Assembly (NCBI GenBank): GCA_002842215.1
Contig: PHCC01000005.1
Span: 124,001-188,000, forward strand
DNA: 64,000 nucleotides
Reading direction: 5' to 3'
Source: Betaproteobacteria bacterium HGW-Betaproteobacteria-9
GTDB taxonomy: Bacteria > Pseudomonadota > Gammaproteobacteria > Burkholderiales > Burkholderiaceae_C
The notes under the pieces are model-generated. The model did not search any database and had not been told where the DNA came from. It was given only the letters and a program-made list of their open reading frames with translations. The translations under genes and the position numbers were made by a program. This document shows, piece by piece, positions 53,108 through 61,374 of the stretch (its first letter is position 1; every line of letters starts with the position of its first letter).

Positions 53108-54205
53108 GTGGAAACATCCGCCTTGCTGACCGTCCGTGAACTGCGCGTGCGCGCGGTTCATGTGCCCATGCCGCTGCCGCTGCGCACCAGCAGCGGCACG
53201 ATCCAGATCGCACCACTGGCCCTGATCGACCTGCTCACCGAGCAAGGCATCACCGGGCACACCTACCTGTTCTGCTACACGCCGCTGGTGCTCAAGCCGG
53301 TGGTGCAACTGCTGGAGAACCTGTCGCCCCTGATCCAGGGCGACCCGGTGGCCCCGCTGGCGCTGGAGCGCAAGCTGCAGGGGATGTTCCGGCTGCTCGG
53401 GCTCAAGGGGGTGACGGGCATGGCGCTGGCGGGCATTGACATGGCGGCCTGGGACGCGCAGGCGCGGGCCCAGGGCCTGCCACTGGCCCGGCTGCTCGGC
53501 GCCGACCGCGACCGTGTGCCGGCCTACAACAGCTGCGGGCTGGGCATGATCGGCAGCCACGATGCCCCCGCCGAAGCCGAGCACCTGCTGGTGCACGGCT
53601 TCGAGGCGATCAAGGTCCGGCTGGGCTATGTCGAGGCGCGGACCGACGTGGAAGTGGTCTGGGCGGTGCGGCGCGCCATCGGCGAGCAGGTGGCCCTGAT
53701 GGCCGACTACAACCAGATCCTGTCGGTGGCCGAGGCGGTGCGGCGCACCGATATGCTGCAAGACGAAGACCTGCACTGGGTGGAAGAGCCGACGCTGGCC
53801 GACGATTTCAGCGGCCACGCGCAGATCCGCAGCCGGACGCGCATTCCGGTGCAGATGGGCGAGAACTGGTGGGGCACGCACGACATGGCCAAGAGCCTGG
53901 CGGCCGGCGCATCAGACCTGGGCATGCCCGATGCGATGAAGATCGGCGGCGTCTCGGGCTGGCAACGCGCCGCGGCCCTGGCCGAGGCGGCTGGCATGCC
54001 GCTGTCCAGCCACCTGTTTCCCGAAGTCAGCGCCCACCTGCTGGCCGCCACGCCCACCGCCCACTGGCTGGAGTACGTGGACTGGGCCAATCCGGTGCTG
54101 CGGTCGCCACTGCACATCGAACTTGGCCAGGCCGTGGTGTCCGACCGGCCGGGCTCGGGCATCGAGTGGGACGAGGACGCCGTAGCGCAGTACCTGGTGA
54201 ACTGA
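53108..54205 (+). CDS. Enolase-superfamily enzyme (mandelate racemase/muconate lactonising type)
   Basis: 365-aa TIM-barrel enzyme. Catalytic pattern: KVR motif in FEAIKVRLGY, metal ligands in MADYNQ, WVEEPT and QMGENW, and the distal Asp/His pair in DAMKIGGVSG and SSHLFPEVS. The exact dehydratase, racemase or cycloisomerase activity cannot be read. GTG start with a perfect AGGAGG 5 nt upstream. It is not a flagellar gene although it lies within that region. A long palindrome begins at its stop codon. Confidence 0.9.
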   Translation: METSALLTVRELRVRAVHVPMPLPLRTSSGTIQIAPLALIDLLTEQGITGHTYLFCYTPLVLKPVVQLLENLSPLIQGDPVAPLALERKLQGMFRLLGLKGVTGMALAGIDMAAWDAQARAQGLPLARLLGADRDRVPAYNSCGLGMIGSHDAPAEAEHLLVHGFEAIKVRLGYVEARTDVEVVWAVRRAIGEQVALMADYNQILSVAEAVRRTDMLQDEDLHWVEEPTLADDFSGHAQIRSRTRIPVQMGENWWGTHDMAKSLAAGASDLGMPDAMKIGGVSGWQRAAALAEAAGMPLSSHLFPEVSAHLLAATPTAHWLEYVDWANPVLRSPLHIELGQAVVSDRPGSGIEWDEDAVAQYLVN

Positions 54206-54365
54206 GAGGCTGAGAGTCTTTCGCTCATGCCCGCTCACCACCCCAAAACGCACCGGATCTGCGTTGCAAATGCGCGCCATAGCCCGAGCTATGGCTGTGC
54301 TTTGCGCCTTGATCGGGCACGTTTTGGAGCGTTGCTCGGTCACGCCCGAAAAACTCTCAGCCTCT
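54205..54365. repeat. 161-bp imperfect palindrome after the enolase-family gene
   Basis: Outer arms 54205-54223 and 54347-54365 pair over 19 bp with one mismatch. A middle pair CCAAAACG/CGTTTTGG and a central hairpin GCCATAGC-CCGA-GCTATGGC (54276-54295) share the same axis. The left arm begins with the last base of the stop codon. No open reading frame is credible inside. Confidence 0.85.
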
Positions 54366-54570
54366 GATTCCCGACGGTGATCGTGCCGCCCAGTGCGGGT
54401 GCGCCGATCAGGGCCTGTTCATGGGGCAATCGTCCGAACAAGCGTCTTCAGGGCGATGTGTTCAGGGCTTCAGCCCGAAAGCGCACTGCTACATTGACTT
54501 TCACCCCGCAAGGCAGGGCCACGGCCAGCCCTGCGCTCACGGCCCCAGGCCCGGCAGGAAGTCTCCCCCC
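54366..54570 (+). other. Leader region before the HAD-type gene
   Basis: About 200 bp between the palindrome and the ATG at 54571. It should contain the promoter; no clear -35/-10 pair, operator or small gene could be assigned. Confidence 0.4.
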
Positions 54571-57051
54571 ATGAATCAAGAAATTGGCGCTCACGAACTG
54601 GACACCTTGCTGGAGCAGCTCCCGCCCCAGACCAAGGTCCTTTCGCTCGATTGTTTTGACACCATCCTGTGGCGCAAGGTGGCCCGACCAACCGATGTGT
54701 TTTTCAGCCTGCAGTCGCTGGAGCCTTTCCGTTCGGCCGGCATCACCGCCGCCTTGCGGGCCAAAGCCGAATCGGAACTGCGCCGCCGCAAGCAGCTGCT
54801 CACCGGCATCAGCGAAGTCACCCTGGAAGACATTCACCGGGAACTGCTGCCGCACGCAACCCCCCAAGGCATTGCCCAGGCCGGCGAGGTCGAAGTCGCC
54901 TGCGAGATCGCACACGCCTTCATCTTCGAACCGATCGCGCGGCTGATCCGGAGCGCGCGCGCCCAGGGCTTGCGTGTGATCGTGGTGAGCGACATCTACT
55001 TCACCGGCCAGCAGCTCGGCCACATGCTCGGCGCCCTGATGGGCGAGACCGCCGACGCCATCTCGCACATCTATTGCTCTTGCGATGTCGGTGCGTCCAA
55101 GACCACGGGCATCTGGAAAGAAGTGCTGCGGCGGGAAAAAGTCCAGCCGCAACAGGTGTTTCATCTGGGGGACAACCGCCACGCCGACCTGCAAGGCCCG
55201 GCACCGCATGGCATCGCCTCGGCCTGGCTCCGACAACATCCAGCCTCCGTCACCAGCCAGTTGGACCAGCGCGCCAGCGCCGCCGTTCAGCTCATGCCCG
55301 AGCTGCGCAACACACACGCGCTGCCCAGCTACTTTCACGGCCTGCTGGCCGCGACCGATACGGAAACGCTGAGCGCCGCGCAGCAAATCGGCTACCGCTC
55401 GCTGGGCCCCATTCTCTACAGCTTTGGCCGCTTCATCGAGCAGCAACTCCAGGCGCTCAAGGCGGCCGGCAAACACGTCAAGATCGCCTTTCTGCTGCGC
55501 GACGGCTACCTGCCCGCGAAGGTGTGCGAGGTCCTGATGGGTTCCGAGGGCCTGCATCAGATCAACGTCTCGCGGTTCACCGCCATCGCGTCCTCGCTGC
55601 AGACCAAGGCCGACGTGGTCCGTCTGTTGACGAGCAGCCTGTCAGAGAGCTCCATGCCGGCCATTGCCAAACAGCTGCTGCTGCCGCCGGCAAAGGCCCA
55701 GGCGCTGCTGGACCAGGCCACCCGATCGGACCAGCCAACCCACACCTTCACCCGCCTGGTGCTGCGCGACGACACCCTGAAACTGGTGTTCCAGCAATCG
55801 GCCGCCTTTCGCGAGCGCATGTTCACCCATGTCAGGCAGCGCACCAGTCTGGCACCGGGAGAGACCCTGGTGCTGGTGGACCTCGGCTACAGCGGCACGG
55901 CACAAACCCGCCTGGCCCCGGTGTTCAAGCAGGCCATGGATGTCGATCTCTTCGGCCTCTACCTCATCGCCAGCCGCATCAAGGGCCAGCAGACCGACCG
56001 CAAGGGCCTGATCGATGCCAGCTGGGCCGACGAACGCCTGATCCTCGCCATGACGGCGTACATCGGCCTGTTCGAGATGATGTGCACGACGCCAGAGGCC
56101 AGCACGGTGGACTACACCGAACAGGGCGAACCCATCCGAAGCCAGTCCAACACCGCGCGTCCGCAGTCGGAGGTGGTGGCCGACATCCAGGCGGCCTGTC
56201 TGCGTTTCGTGGCCGACATGGCGCGCACACCCGAGCGCCACCAACCGCGCCAGACGCCACTGGAACTGGCGCAACAGGCGGCGGCCGACCTCGGCCGACT
56301 GCTCTACTTCCCCAGTGCGCCAGAGATCGCCTGCCTCTCCGCGTTCGAGTTCGACTTCAACCTGGGGACCGACCTGCTGCTGCCCACGGCCAACCTGCAG
56401 GCCGGCATCCACGAGTACCGCAAGGAGGGCTTCGCCCTCATGACCCAGGAACTCAAGGCGATGCGCATCAGCTACCCCATGGAGATGCGGCAGATGGACA
56501 TCTCGCTGGCCACCACGCTGCTGTCGGCGCAGCGGTTTGGCTACAGCCTCGCGCCGTCCGAAGCCAGCTTCCGGACCACCACCATTCCGACGCTGATCGC
56601 GAACCGCGACCAGCACGCTGTCGTCCAGACACGGGCCACCGCCACCTTCGACGGCTACTACCGCCTGCACCTGCCCATGAGCGCCGCCTTCGACCAGAGC
56701 CTGCTGCTGGGGCAGACCCACGAGTGGCTGCAGCTCGACAGCATCCAGAAGGTGCCTTTGAACGAGAACGACAGGGAACCGGGCCAAGACCTGGCCCTGG
56801 GCGAGGCGGTGCTGCTCGACGGCCTGGAGCAGGTCGAAGGCACGTTGGTCAAGTTCAGCCCCGGCGGCATGATGTATTTCCCGGCCTGCGGTTCGAAGGA
56901 ACATGGCAAATTCATGATCCGCGTGGTGTTCCGCCCGGTGCTGGCGCGGGCCGAGTCCACCCCTGTGGCTTCGCACAGCGCCCACGAAGCAGCGGCTCCC
57001 TACCGACCGGTCACCACCACCGCCTCAAGCCCCATCAATGAGCCGGTATGA
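54571..57051 (+). CDS. Large HAD-superfamily protein (COG5610-like)
   Basis: 826-aa protein. N-terminal HAD phosphatase-like domain: motif I LSLDCFDTILWR (residues ~25-36), a helical cap, VVSDIYFTG, and motif IV FHLGDNRHADLQGP. A second conserved part follows (RSLGPILYSFGRFIEQQLQ, IAFLLRDGYLPAKV, LVDLGYSGTAQTRL), then a less conserved C-terminus. Relatives often lie in surface-polysaccharide or glycosylation loci. ATG at 54571 follows AGGAAG. It converges with the methyltransferase unit. Confidence 0.8.
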   Translation: MNQEIGAHELDTLLEQLPPQTKVLSLDCFDTILWRKVARPTDVFFSLQSLEPFRSAGITAALRAKAESELRRRKQLLTGISEVTLEDIHRELLPHATPQGIAQAGEVEVACEIAHAFIFEPIARLIRSARAQGLRVIVVSDIYFTGQQLGHMLGALMGETADAISHIYCSCDVGASKTTGIWKEVLRREKVQPQQVFHLGDNRHADLQGPAPHGIASAWLRQHPASVTSQLDQRASAAVQLMPELRNTHALPSYFHGLLAATDTETLSAAQQIGYRSLGPILYSFGRFIEQQLQALKAAGKHVKIAFLLRDGYLPAKVCEVLMGSEGLHQINVSRFTAIASSLQTKADVVRLLTSSLSESSMPAIAKQLLLPPAKAQALLDQATRSDQPTHTFTRLVLRDDTLKLVFQQSAAFRERMFTHVRQRTSLAPGETLVLVDLGYSGTAQTRLAPVFKQAMDVDLFGLYLIASRIKGQQTDRKGLIDASWADERLILAMTAYIGLFEMMCTTPEASTVDYTEQGEPIRSQSNTARPQSEVVADIQAACLRFVADMARTPERHQPRQTPLELAQQAAADLGRLLYFPSAPEIACLSAFEFDFNLGTDLLLPTANLQAGIHEYRKEGFALMTQELKAMRISYPMEMRQMDISLATTLLSAQRFGYSLAPSEASFRTTTIPTLIANRDQHAVVQTRATATFDGYYRLHLPMSAAFDQSLLLGQTHEWLQLDSIQKVPLNENDREPGQDLALGEAVLLDGLEQVEGTLVKFSPGGMMYFPACGSKEHGKFMIRVVFRPVLARAESTPVASHSAHEAAAPYRPVTTTASSPINEPV

Positions 57052-57114
57052 AGGGCGTCGCATGGAGGGCTTGCGCCGCATGGGCGGTGACCGCCTGATC
57101 CATGGGTGACGCAC

Positions 57115-57618
57115 CTACTTGAATGCCTCGACGTTGAGGTGCCAGGGCTCGCTGTCTTTGCCTTGCTGGAGTTGTCGGACATTCGTGAACCCGATCGCTT
57201 GCAGGTGGGCGGCCAACGTCTCGAATGAGTATCCCCAGCGGTGGCTGTCATGGATGTCGCCACCACGGTCCGGATCACACCAACCGTAGAACCCGGCCAT
57301 CGCATGCTCATACTGATCAGGAAAGGCGCTGGATTCCAGCCCCAGCAGTTGCCTGGCATGAAAAAGAATGTCAGGAACAACGATGTGCAAACGCCCCTGT
57401 GGGGCCAGCAGCTGAAACCATGAGCGCAGGGTCAGGATCGCCTGGTGTCGGGGCAGGTGCTCCAGCATGTGGCGAGAGTAGACCTCGGCAACCTGTCCTG
57501 GAGGCAGATCAATCGCCCATGCATCACAGACCAGGTCTGTGATGGGCGTTTGCCTGGCATCCACGTGCACGTATCCCTCCAGGCGATGCACGTTGCCGCA
57601 GCCGACGTTGAGCTTCAT
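57115..57618 (-). CDS. Class I SAM-dependent methyltransferase (short)
   Basis: 167-aa methyltransferase. SAM-binding motif I is KLNVGCGNVHRLEG at the N-terminus, then HMLEHLPRHQA and LAPQGRLHIVVPD. Such small enzymes methylate sugars or polysaccharide ends, but the target is unknown. Its ATG overlaps the upstream stop by 4 bp; third gene of a tightly coupled unit. Confidence 0.85.
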   Translation of the reverse strand: MKLNVGCGNVHRLEGYVHVDARQTPITDLVCDAWAIDLPPGQVAEVYSRHMLEHLPRHQAILTLRSWFQLLAPQGRLHIVVPDILFHARQLLGLESSAFPDQYEHAMAGFYGWCDPDRGGDIHDSHRWGYSFETLAAHLQAIGFTNVRQLQQGKDSEPWHLNVEAFK

Positions 57619-58628
57619 CCGGGGACTCCTGGTAGGGCGGGGTTCGCTGTCTGTCCGCCGGGTTGTTCGCCTTCACGCGAGAACATGAGCATGATGAACT
57701 GGCTGCGATCGGTCAGGGGGCGCAAGTGCATCTGGCTCTCGGGCAGCAGGCCCGTCAAGCGCTGGTCCTGCACCTGATACACCTGCTGTCCAGCACTGGC
57801 CAGCACATAGGGAAAGCCCAGACGGCTCATGAACTGGCAGATGTCTTCCGATGTGAAGTGACGGCAGTGGAAGCCGAATTGGGCCGAGAAGTCGGCATGG
57901 GGAAGGGCTCGCTCATTCGGGACCGACAGGAACACAGGGCCCTTCGTGGAACGGCAGATCTGTGCCAGCAGCGCTTCGCTGTCGGGAACGTGTTCGACCG
58001 ATTCGAAGGAGACCGCGTAATCGAACAGACCGGGCGTCAGTTCAAACGGAAAGACGGCCTGCCCAAACGCAACCAGGTGGTTACCGTAGTGTCTTTCTGC
58101 CAGCTCCACGGCTTCGGTGGAACCGTCAATCCCGATCACGCGCGATCCGGTCAGGTTGCTGATCATCCGGCTGCCATACCCGTTGCCGCAAAAGGCATCC
58201 AGTCCTGTGAGGCCGGAGCGATCCCGGAAGTGGCTGCGCAGCAGCCGGGCAGTCCACGCATACCTGGCCCGGTGATCGGCACGAATGTTGTGAATATGGG
58301 GGGCGGTCTGACGCTCGCCGCTGTCCAGAGAAAAGTCGTGTCCATCGGGGGCGGCCAAACCCATCTGTTCGGACACACAGAACAGCAGTTCTTGCCGGAC
58401 AATTTCATCTTTTGGGGAGAGCACCAGTGCCTTCCAGCTGGCGTCCATGGCGGCCTCTGCTTGTCCACACGCGCGATGAAGAATCGCTTGCATTGTTCGC
58501 AGCCGGGCATCGTGGGGAAAGCCGTTGATCGCCGCTTGCGCGTCTGGCAGCAAGTCGGCGGCGGGCACTTCTTGCGCGCACTGGAGCAAGTGGGCCAGCG
58601 CCTCGTCAGGATATGAATATGTGTTCAT
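57615..58628 (-). CDS. Class I SAM-dependent methyltransferase with helical N-terminal repeat region
   Basis: 337 aa. The N-terminal ~100 residues are helical, TPR-like (LLQCAQEVPAADLLPDAQAA, ILHRACGQAEAAMDASWKAL). The methyltransferase part has motif I GLDAFCGNGYGSRM, VIGIDGSTEAVELAE and YAVSFESVEHVPD. ATG at 58628 overlaps the upstream stop (ATGA). The TPR-plus-methyltransferase layout is common in surface-glycan loci. Confidence 0.82.
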   Translation of the reverse strand: MNTYSYPDEALAHLLQCAQEVPAADLLPDAQAAINGFPHDARLRTMQAILHRACGQAEAAMDASWKALVLSPKDEIVRQELLFCVSEQMGLAAPDGHDFSLDSGERQTAPHIHNIRADHRARYAWTARLLRSHFRDRSGLTGLDAFCGNGYGSRMISNLTGSRVIGIDGSTEAVELAERHYGNHLVAFGQAVFPFELTPGLFDYAVSFESVEHVPDSEALLAQICRSTKGPVFLSVPNERALPHADFSAQFGFHCRHFTSEDICQFMSRLGFPYVLASAGQQVYQVQDQRLTGLLPESQMHLRPLTDRSQFIMLMFSREGEQPGGQTANPALPGVPG

Positions 58629-59758
58629 GCCACCACCTTGCCAATCTGCCCATAGCCCCAGTCCGCGTTCATGGTTCTGCGCAGTCGATCGGGCATCCAT
58701 TGCGCAACGGTCAGCGATGGCACCGTCTCAAGTGACAACAGCTCCCCCCAGAATGCCGCGTCCAGCCATGAAGGTGTCTGGGAAAGCAGGGCGCCCGGAA
58801 GACCGTCGCGAGGACCATGGTGGGCATCGAAGTCATAAAGGCAGGGTTTGAAACGCACCACCTCTTTGTCGAAATAACGGGCTTCGAACAGGCAACTGGA
58901 GTTCAAGGCGGCGATGGTCCTGATGTTGTCCTGTGCCATCAGGTGGTACGCATTGGCGGACGTGAACTCCACCGAGCCGATGTGGCGAATGGCACGAACG
59001 GAGGGGCTTTCTTGAACGTCATAGGGGTGCGGCTTGAAGTACGCATGGGCGTGCGAATGGCACAGCTCGACCAGTTCTTGCAGATGATTTTCCAGGCTGC
59101 AGAATCCGACACCCTCGGTTTTGACCAGCGACCGGTCGCCGTGGACCTGTCCGAAGATCACCAAGGAGCCTGGAGCTGCGTCGACGGGTGCAGGCATCCA
59201 GGCAGTCTTGGCCTTGATATCGGCTGCTCGGCTCCAGATATCGGCTTCCTGAACGGTGTTGAACGACAGCGACCCGTGCAGATCCGGGTGGTTGGTTCGC
59301 ATGGCAAACATCAGGTCCGGCATGAACCGCACAGCGTGCAAGACCACATCGATGTAGGGTACGCCCAGTTCGGTCAGTGCGTCCAACATCAGGTCGGGCA
59401 TCTCGTAGCCGATGACCAGCGCATCTTTGACCGTCGGTGCGAGTTGATCGATCAGGGCCTCTGGTGCTGACTTCAGGGATGCCAGGGTCGTCCAGCTGGC
59501 CATGCCCAGTTCAAGCCCGAGCCGGTCGTACAGCGCGGGCGCATCAAAGTAGGTGCTTCTTTTCGGATGGAGTTGAGGATCCCATGTCAAGGATCCGTGA
59601 TCGACGCCCAGGCGCTCGAGATGTGGCGCGACGAGGGCCTGCAGCCATCGGATGTTTTTCCACGTGGCGCTTTCCCATTCGCTTCCATGGGCAAAGGGCC
59701 GAAGCAGATCGCCGGTGAAAACGACCCGCGTGAACTTGGGTTTTCTGGCTGTGTGCAT
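58625..59758 (-). CDS. Glycosyltransferase-like protein, possibly surface or flagellar glycan
   Basis: 377-aa protein without a confident family match. The layout resembles GT-B/capsule-type transferases: an N-terminal start RVVFTGDLLRPF, a middle FGQVHGDRSLV, then HAYFKPHPYD (as in KpsS/polysaccharide transferases) and AALNSSCLFEARYFDKEVV. First gene of the overlapping three-gene unit with two methyltransferases. GC is slightly lower than in the flg operon. The role is inferred from motifs and neighbours. Confidence 0.6.
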   Translation of the reverse strand: MHTARKPKFTRVVFTGDLLRPFAHGSEWESATWKNIRWLQALVAPHLERLGVDHGSLTWDPQLHPKRSTYFDAPALYDRLGLELGMASWTTLASLKSAPEALIDQLAPTVKDALVIGYEMPDLMLDALTELGVPYIDVVLHAVRFMPDLMFAMRTNHPDLHGSLSFNTVQEADIWSRAADIKAKTAWMPAPVDAAPGSLVIFGQVHGDRSLVKTEGVGFCSLENHLQELVELCHSHAHAYFKPHPYDVQESPSVRAIRHIGSVEFTSANAYHLMAQDNIRTIAALNSSCLFEARYFDKEVVRFKPCLYDFDAHHGPRDGLPGALLSQTPSWLDAAFWGELLSLETVPSLTVAQWMPDRLRRTMNADWGYGQIGKVVA

Positions 59759-59842
59759 GTCGGTTGCTCGCGCGTTGGATGCAAAAATCGGGCGCGTTCG
59801 TCAAAGCAGCGGCAAGACGCGCGTCGACGCCCGAGCCAGACC

Positions 59843-60568
59843 TCAGTGCTCCCGCAGCTTGGCGCGAAGCCGCGCAATCGACTGGCTGTGCAGCTGGCAG
59901 ATGCGCGACTCGGTCACGCCGAGCACGGCCGCGATTTCCTTCAGGTTCATGTCGTGCTCGTAGTACATGCTCATGATCTGCTGCTCGCGGTCGGGCAGCA
60001 CCTTGATCGCAGCCACCAGGGCCATGCGCATGCGCTGGTCCTGCAGCACGGCCGAGGGTTCGGCGTCGGTCTCGCCCATGTGGCGGTCGAGAAAACTGTC
60101 TTCGTCGTCGCCGTGGCCGCTGATGTCTTCCAGGTACACCAGCTGTGTGCCGCGCACCTTGGCCAGCAGCGACTGGTAATCCACCAGGGTCATGCCCAGC
60201 TCTTTGGCGATCTCGGATTCCAGCGGTGCGCGGTGCAGCTTCTGCTGCAGGCGGTGCACCGCGCCTTCGATGTCCTTCTGGCTCTTGCGTGAGCCGCGCG
60301 ACATCCAGTCGCCCTCGCGCAATTCGTCGATCATGGCGCCGCGGATGCGCTGGCTGGCGAAGGTCTCGAACTGCACGCCCTGCGCGGGCTCGAAGCGCGC
60401 AATGGCTTCGGTCAGGCCGATCATGCCGACCTGGATCAGGTCGTCGATCTCCACGCTGGGCGGCAGCTTGGCGATCATATGGTGGGCCAGCCGGCGCACC
60501 AGCGGGCTGTATTTGCGCAACTGGTCGTCCCGGTTGAGGGTGCCTTTGGCGGTGTACATCGTCGTCAA
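59843..60568 (-). CDS. fliA: Flagellar sigma-28 factor FliA
   Basis: 241-aa RNA polymerase sigma factor. Region 2 (YSPLVRRLAHHMIAKLPPSV, DDLIQVGMIGLTEAIARF), region 3 (REGDWMSRGSRKSQKDIE) and region 4 helix-turn-helix (LKEIAAVLGVTESRICQLHS) are all present. Recognises the class-3 promoters such as that of flgM here. The ATG overlaps the flhG stop by 4 bp. Confidence 0.96.
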   Translation of the reverse strand: MTTMYTAKGTLNRDDQLRKYSPLVRRLAHHMIAKLPPSVEIDDLIQVGMIGLTEAIARFEPAQGVQFETFASQRIRGAMIDELREGDWMSRGSRKSQKDIEGAVHRLQQKLHRAPLESEIAKELGMTLVDYQSLLAKVRGTQLVYLEDISGHGDDEDSFLDRHMGETDAEPSAVLQDQRMRMALVAAIKVLPDREQQIMSMYYEHDMNLKEIAAVLGVTESRICQLHSQSIARLRAKLREH

Positions 60569-61374
60569 CTCCAGGGTGTGTGGGCAGCCAGCTGGCGGGC
60601 GCCCGGGGCAGTGTGGCGCTGACCGCGCTGCCCTTCGTGGGTGTGCAGGTGTTCGGTGGCGGGCACGACCTGGGCGCTCGCTTGCACGCGCGTGGCCCAG
60701 TTCTCCAGCGGCCAGGTGTCAACCGCGTAGCCGAGGTGGCGCCGTGCGCAATCGGTCACCGCCTGCACCACCTGCTGCAGCGGGGCCTGCGCGGGTTCCA
60801 GATCGTGGTCCAGCGGCGCGAGCACCGGCGACAGCCCGGCACCGCGCAGCAGCTTGAGCGAGCCGTAGGCGTCGATGCTGGCCTGGGCCTGGGGCAGCAC
60901 GGGCACCAGGGCGCGCGCCTGCGACCCCGCCATCAGCGAAGCCAGCTGCATGGCGGGGGCGTACAGCAGCACCAGGGTACCCGGGGAAAAAGGCACCAGC
61001 AGGCGCGCAAGCGCCACCGGGGCACCCGCCGCGCGGGCGGTCAGCTGCAAGGTCTGCAGGCCATGTGCACCGGGCATGACCAGCCATTCCGCCCCTTCGG
61101 GTGCGCGGCCCAGACCGGCGATGGAAGGGTCCTGCAGCACGTGCTGCAAGCCGAGGTGGCCGCCATCGTTGCCGCGGCGCGGTGTCGATTCGCTGGCCGT
61201 GCCGTCGATGATGACGGCCTGGTGTCCAAGGGCTCCGAGGTGGGTGGCGAGCGTGCAGAGCAGCTCGTAGGCCCGCGCCGGCTGCGCCGTGCTGGCGACC
61301 GGCATCATGGCCGGGCCGTTGGGGGGTGTTTCGGAGCGCAGGCCGGCGGCCTGGTCCCAGCCAAATTCAAACAT
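60565..61374 (-). CDS. flhG: FlhG-like protein lacking the P-loop
   Basis: 269-aa protein in the flhG position between flhF and fliA. It keeps the MinD/ParA-like fold pattern (THLGALGHQAVIIDGT, EWLVMPGAHGLQTLQL) but the usual N-terminal KGGVGKT nucleotide-binding loop is absent; the region reads PVASTAQPARAYE. It probably no longer hydrolyses ATP, and it may be a structural partner of FlhF or a regulator of flagellar number. ATG 61374 has GGGAG 7 nt upstream and overlaps the flhF stop by 8 bp. Confidence 0.75.
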   Translation of the reverse strand: MFEFGWDQAAGLRSETPPNGPAMMPVASTAQPARAYELLCTLATHLGALGHQAVIIDGTASESTPRRGNDGGHLGLQHVLQDPSIAGLGRAPEGAEWLVMPGAHGLQTLQLTARAAGAPVALARLLVPFSPGTLVLLYAPAMQLASLMAGSQARALVPVLPQAQASIDAYGSLKLLRGAGLSPVLAPLDHDLEPAQAPLQQVVQAVTDCARRHLGYAVDTWPLENWATRVQASAQVVPATEHLHTHEGQRGQRHTAPGARQLAAHTPWS

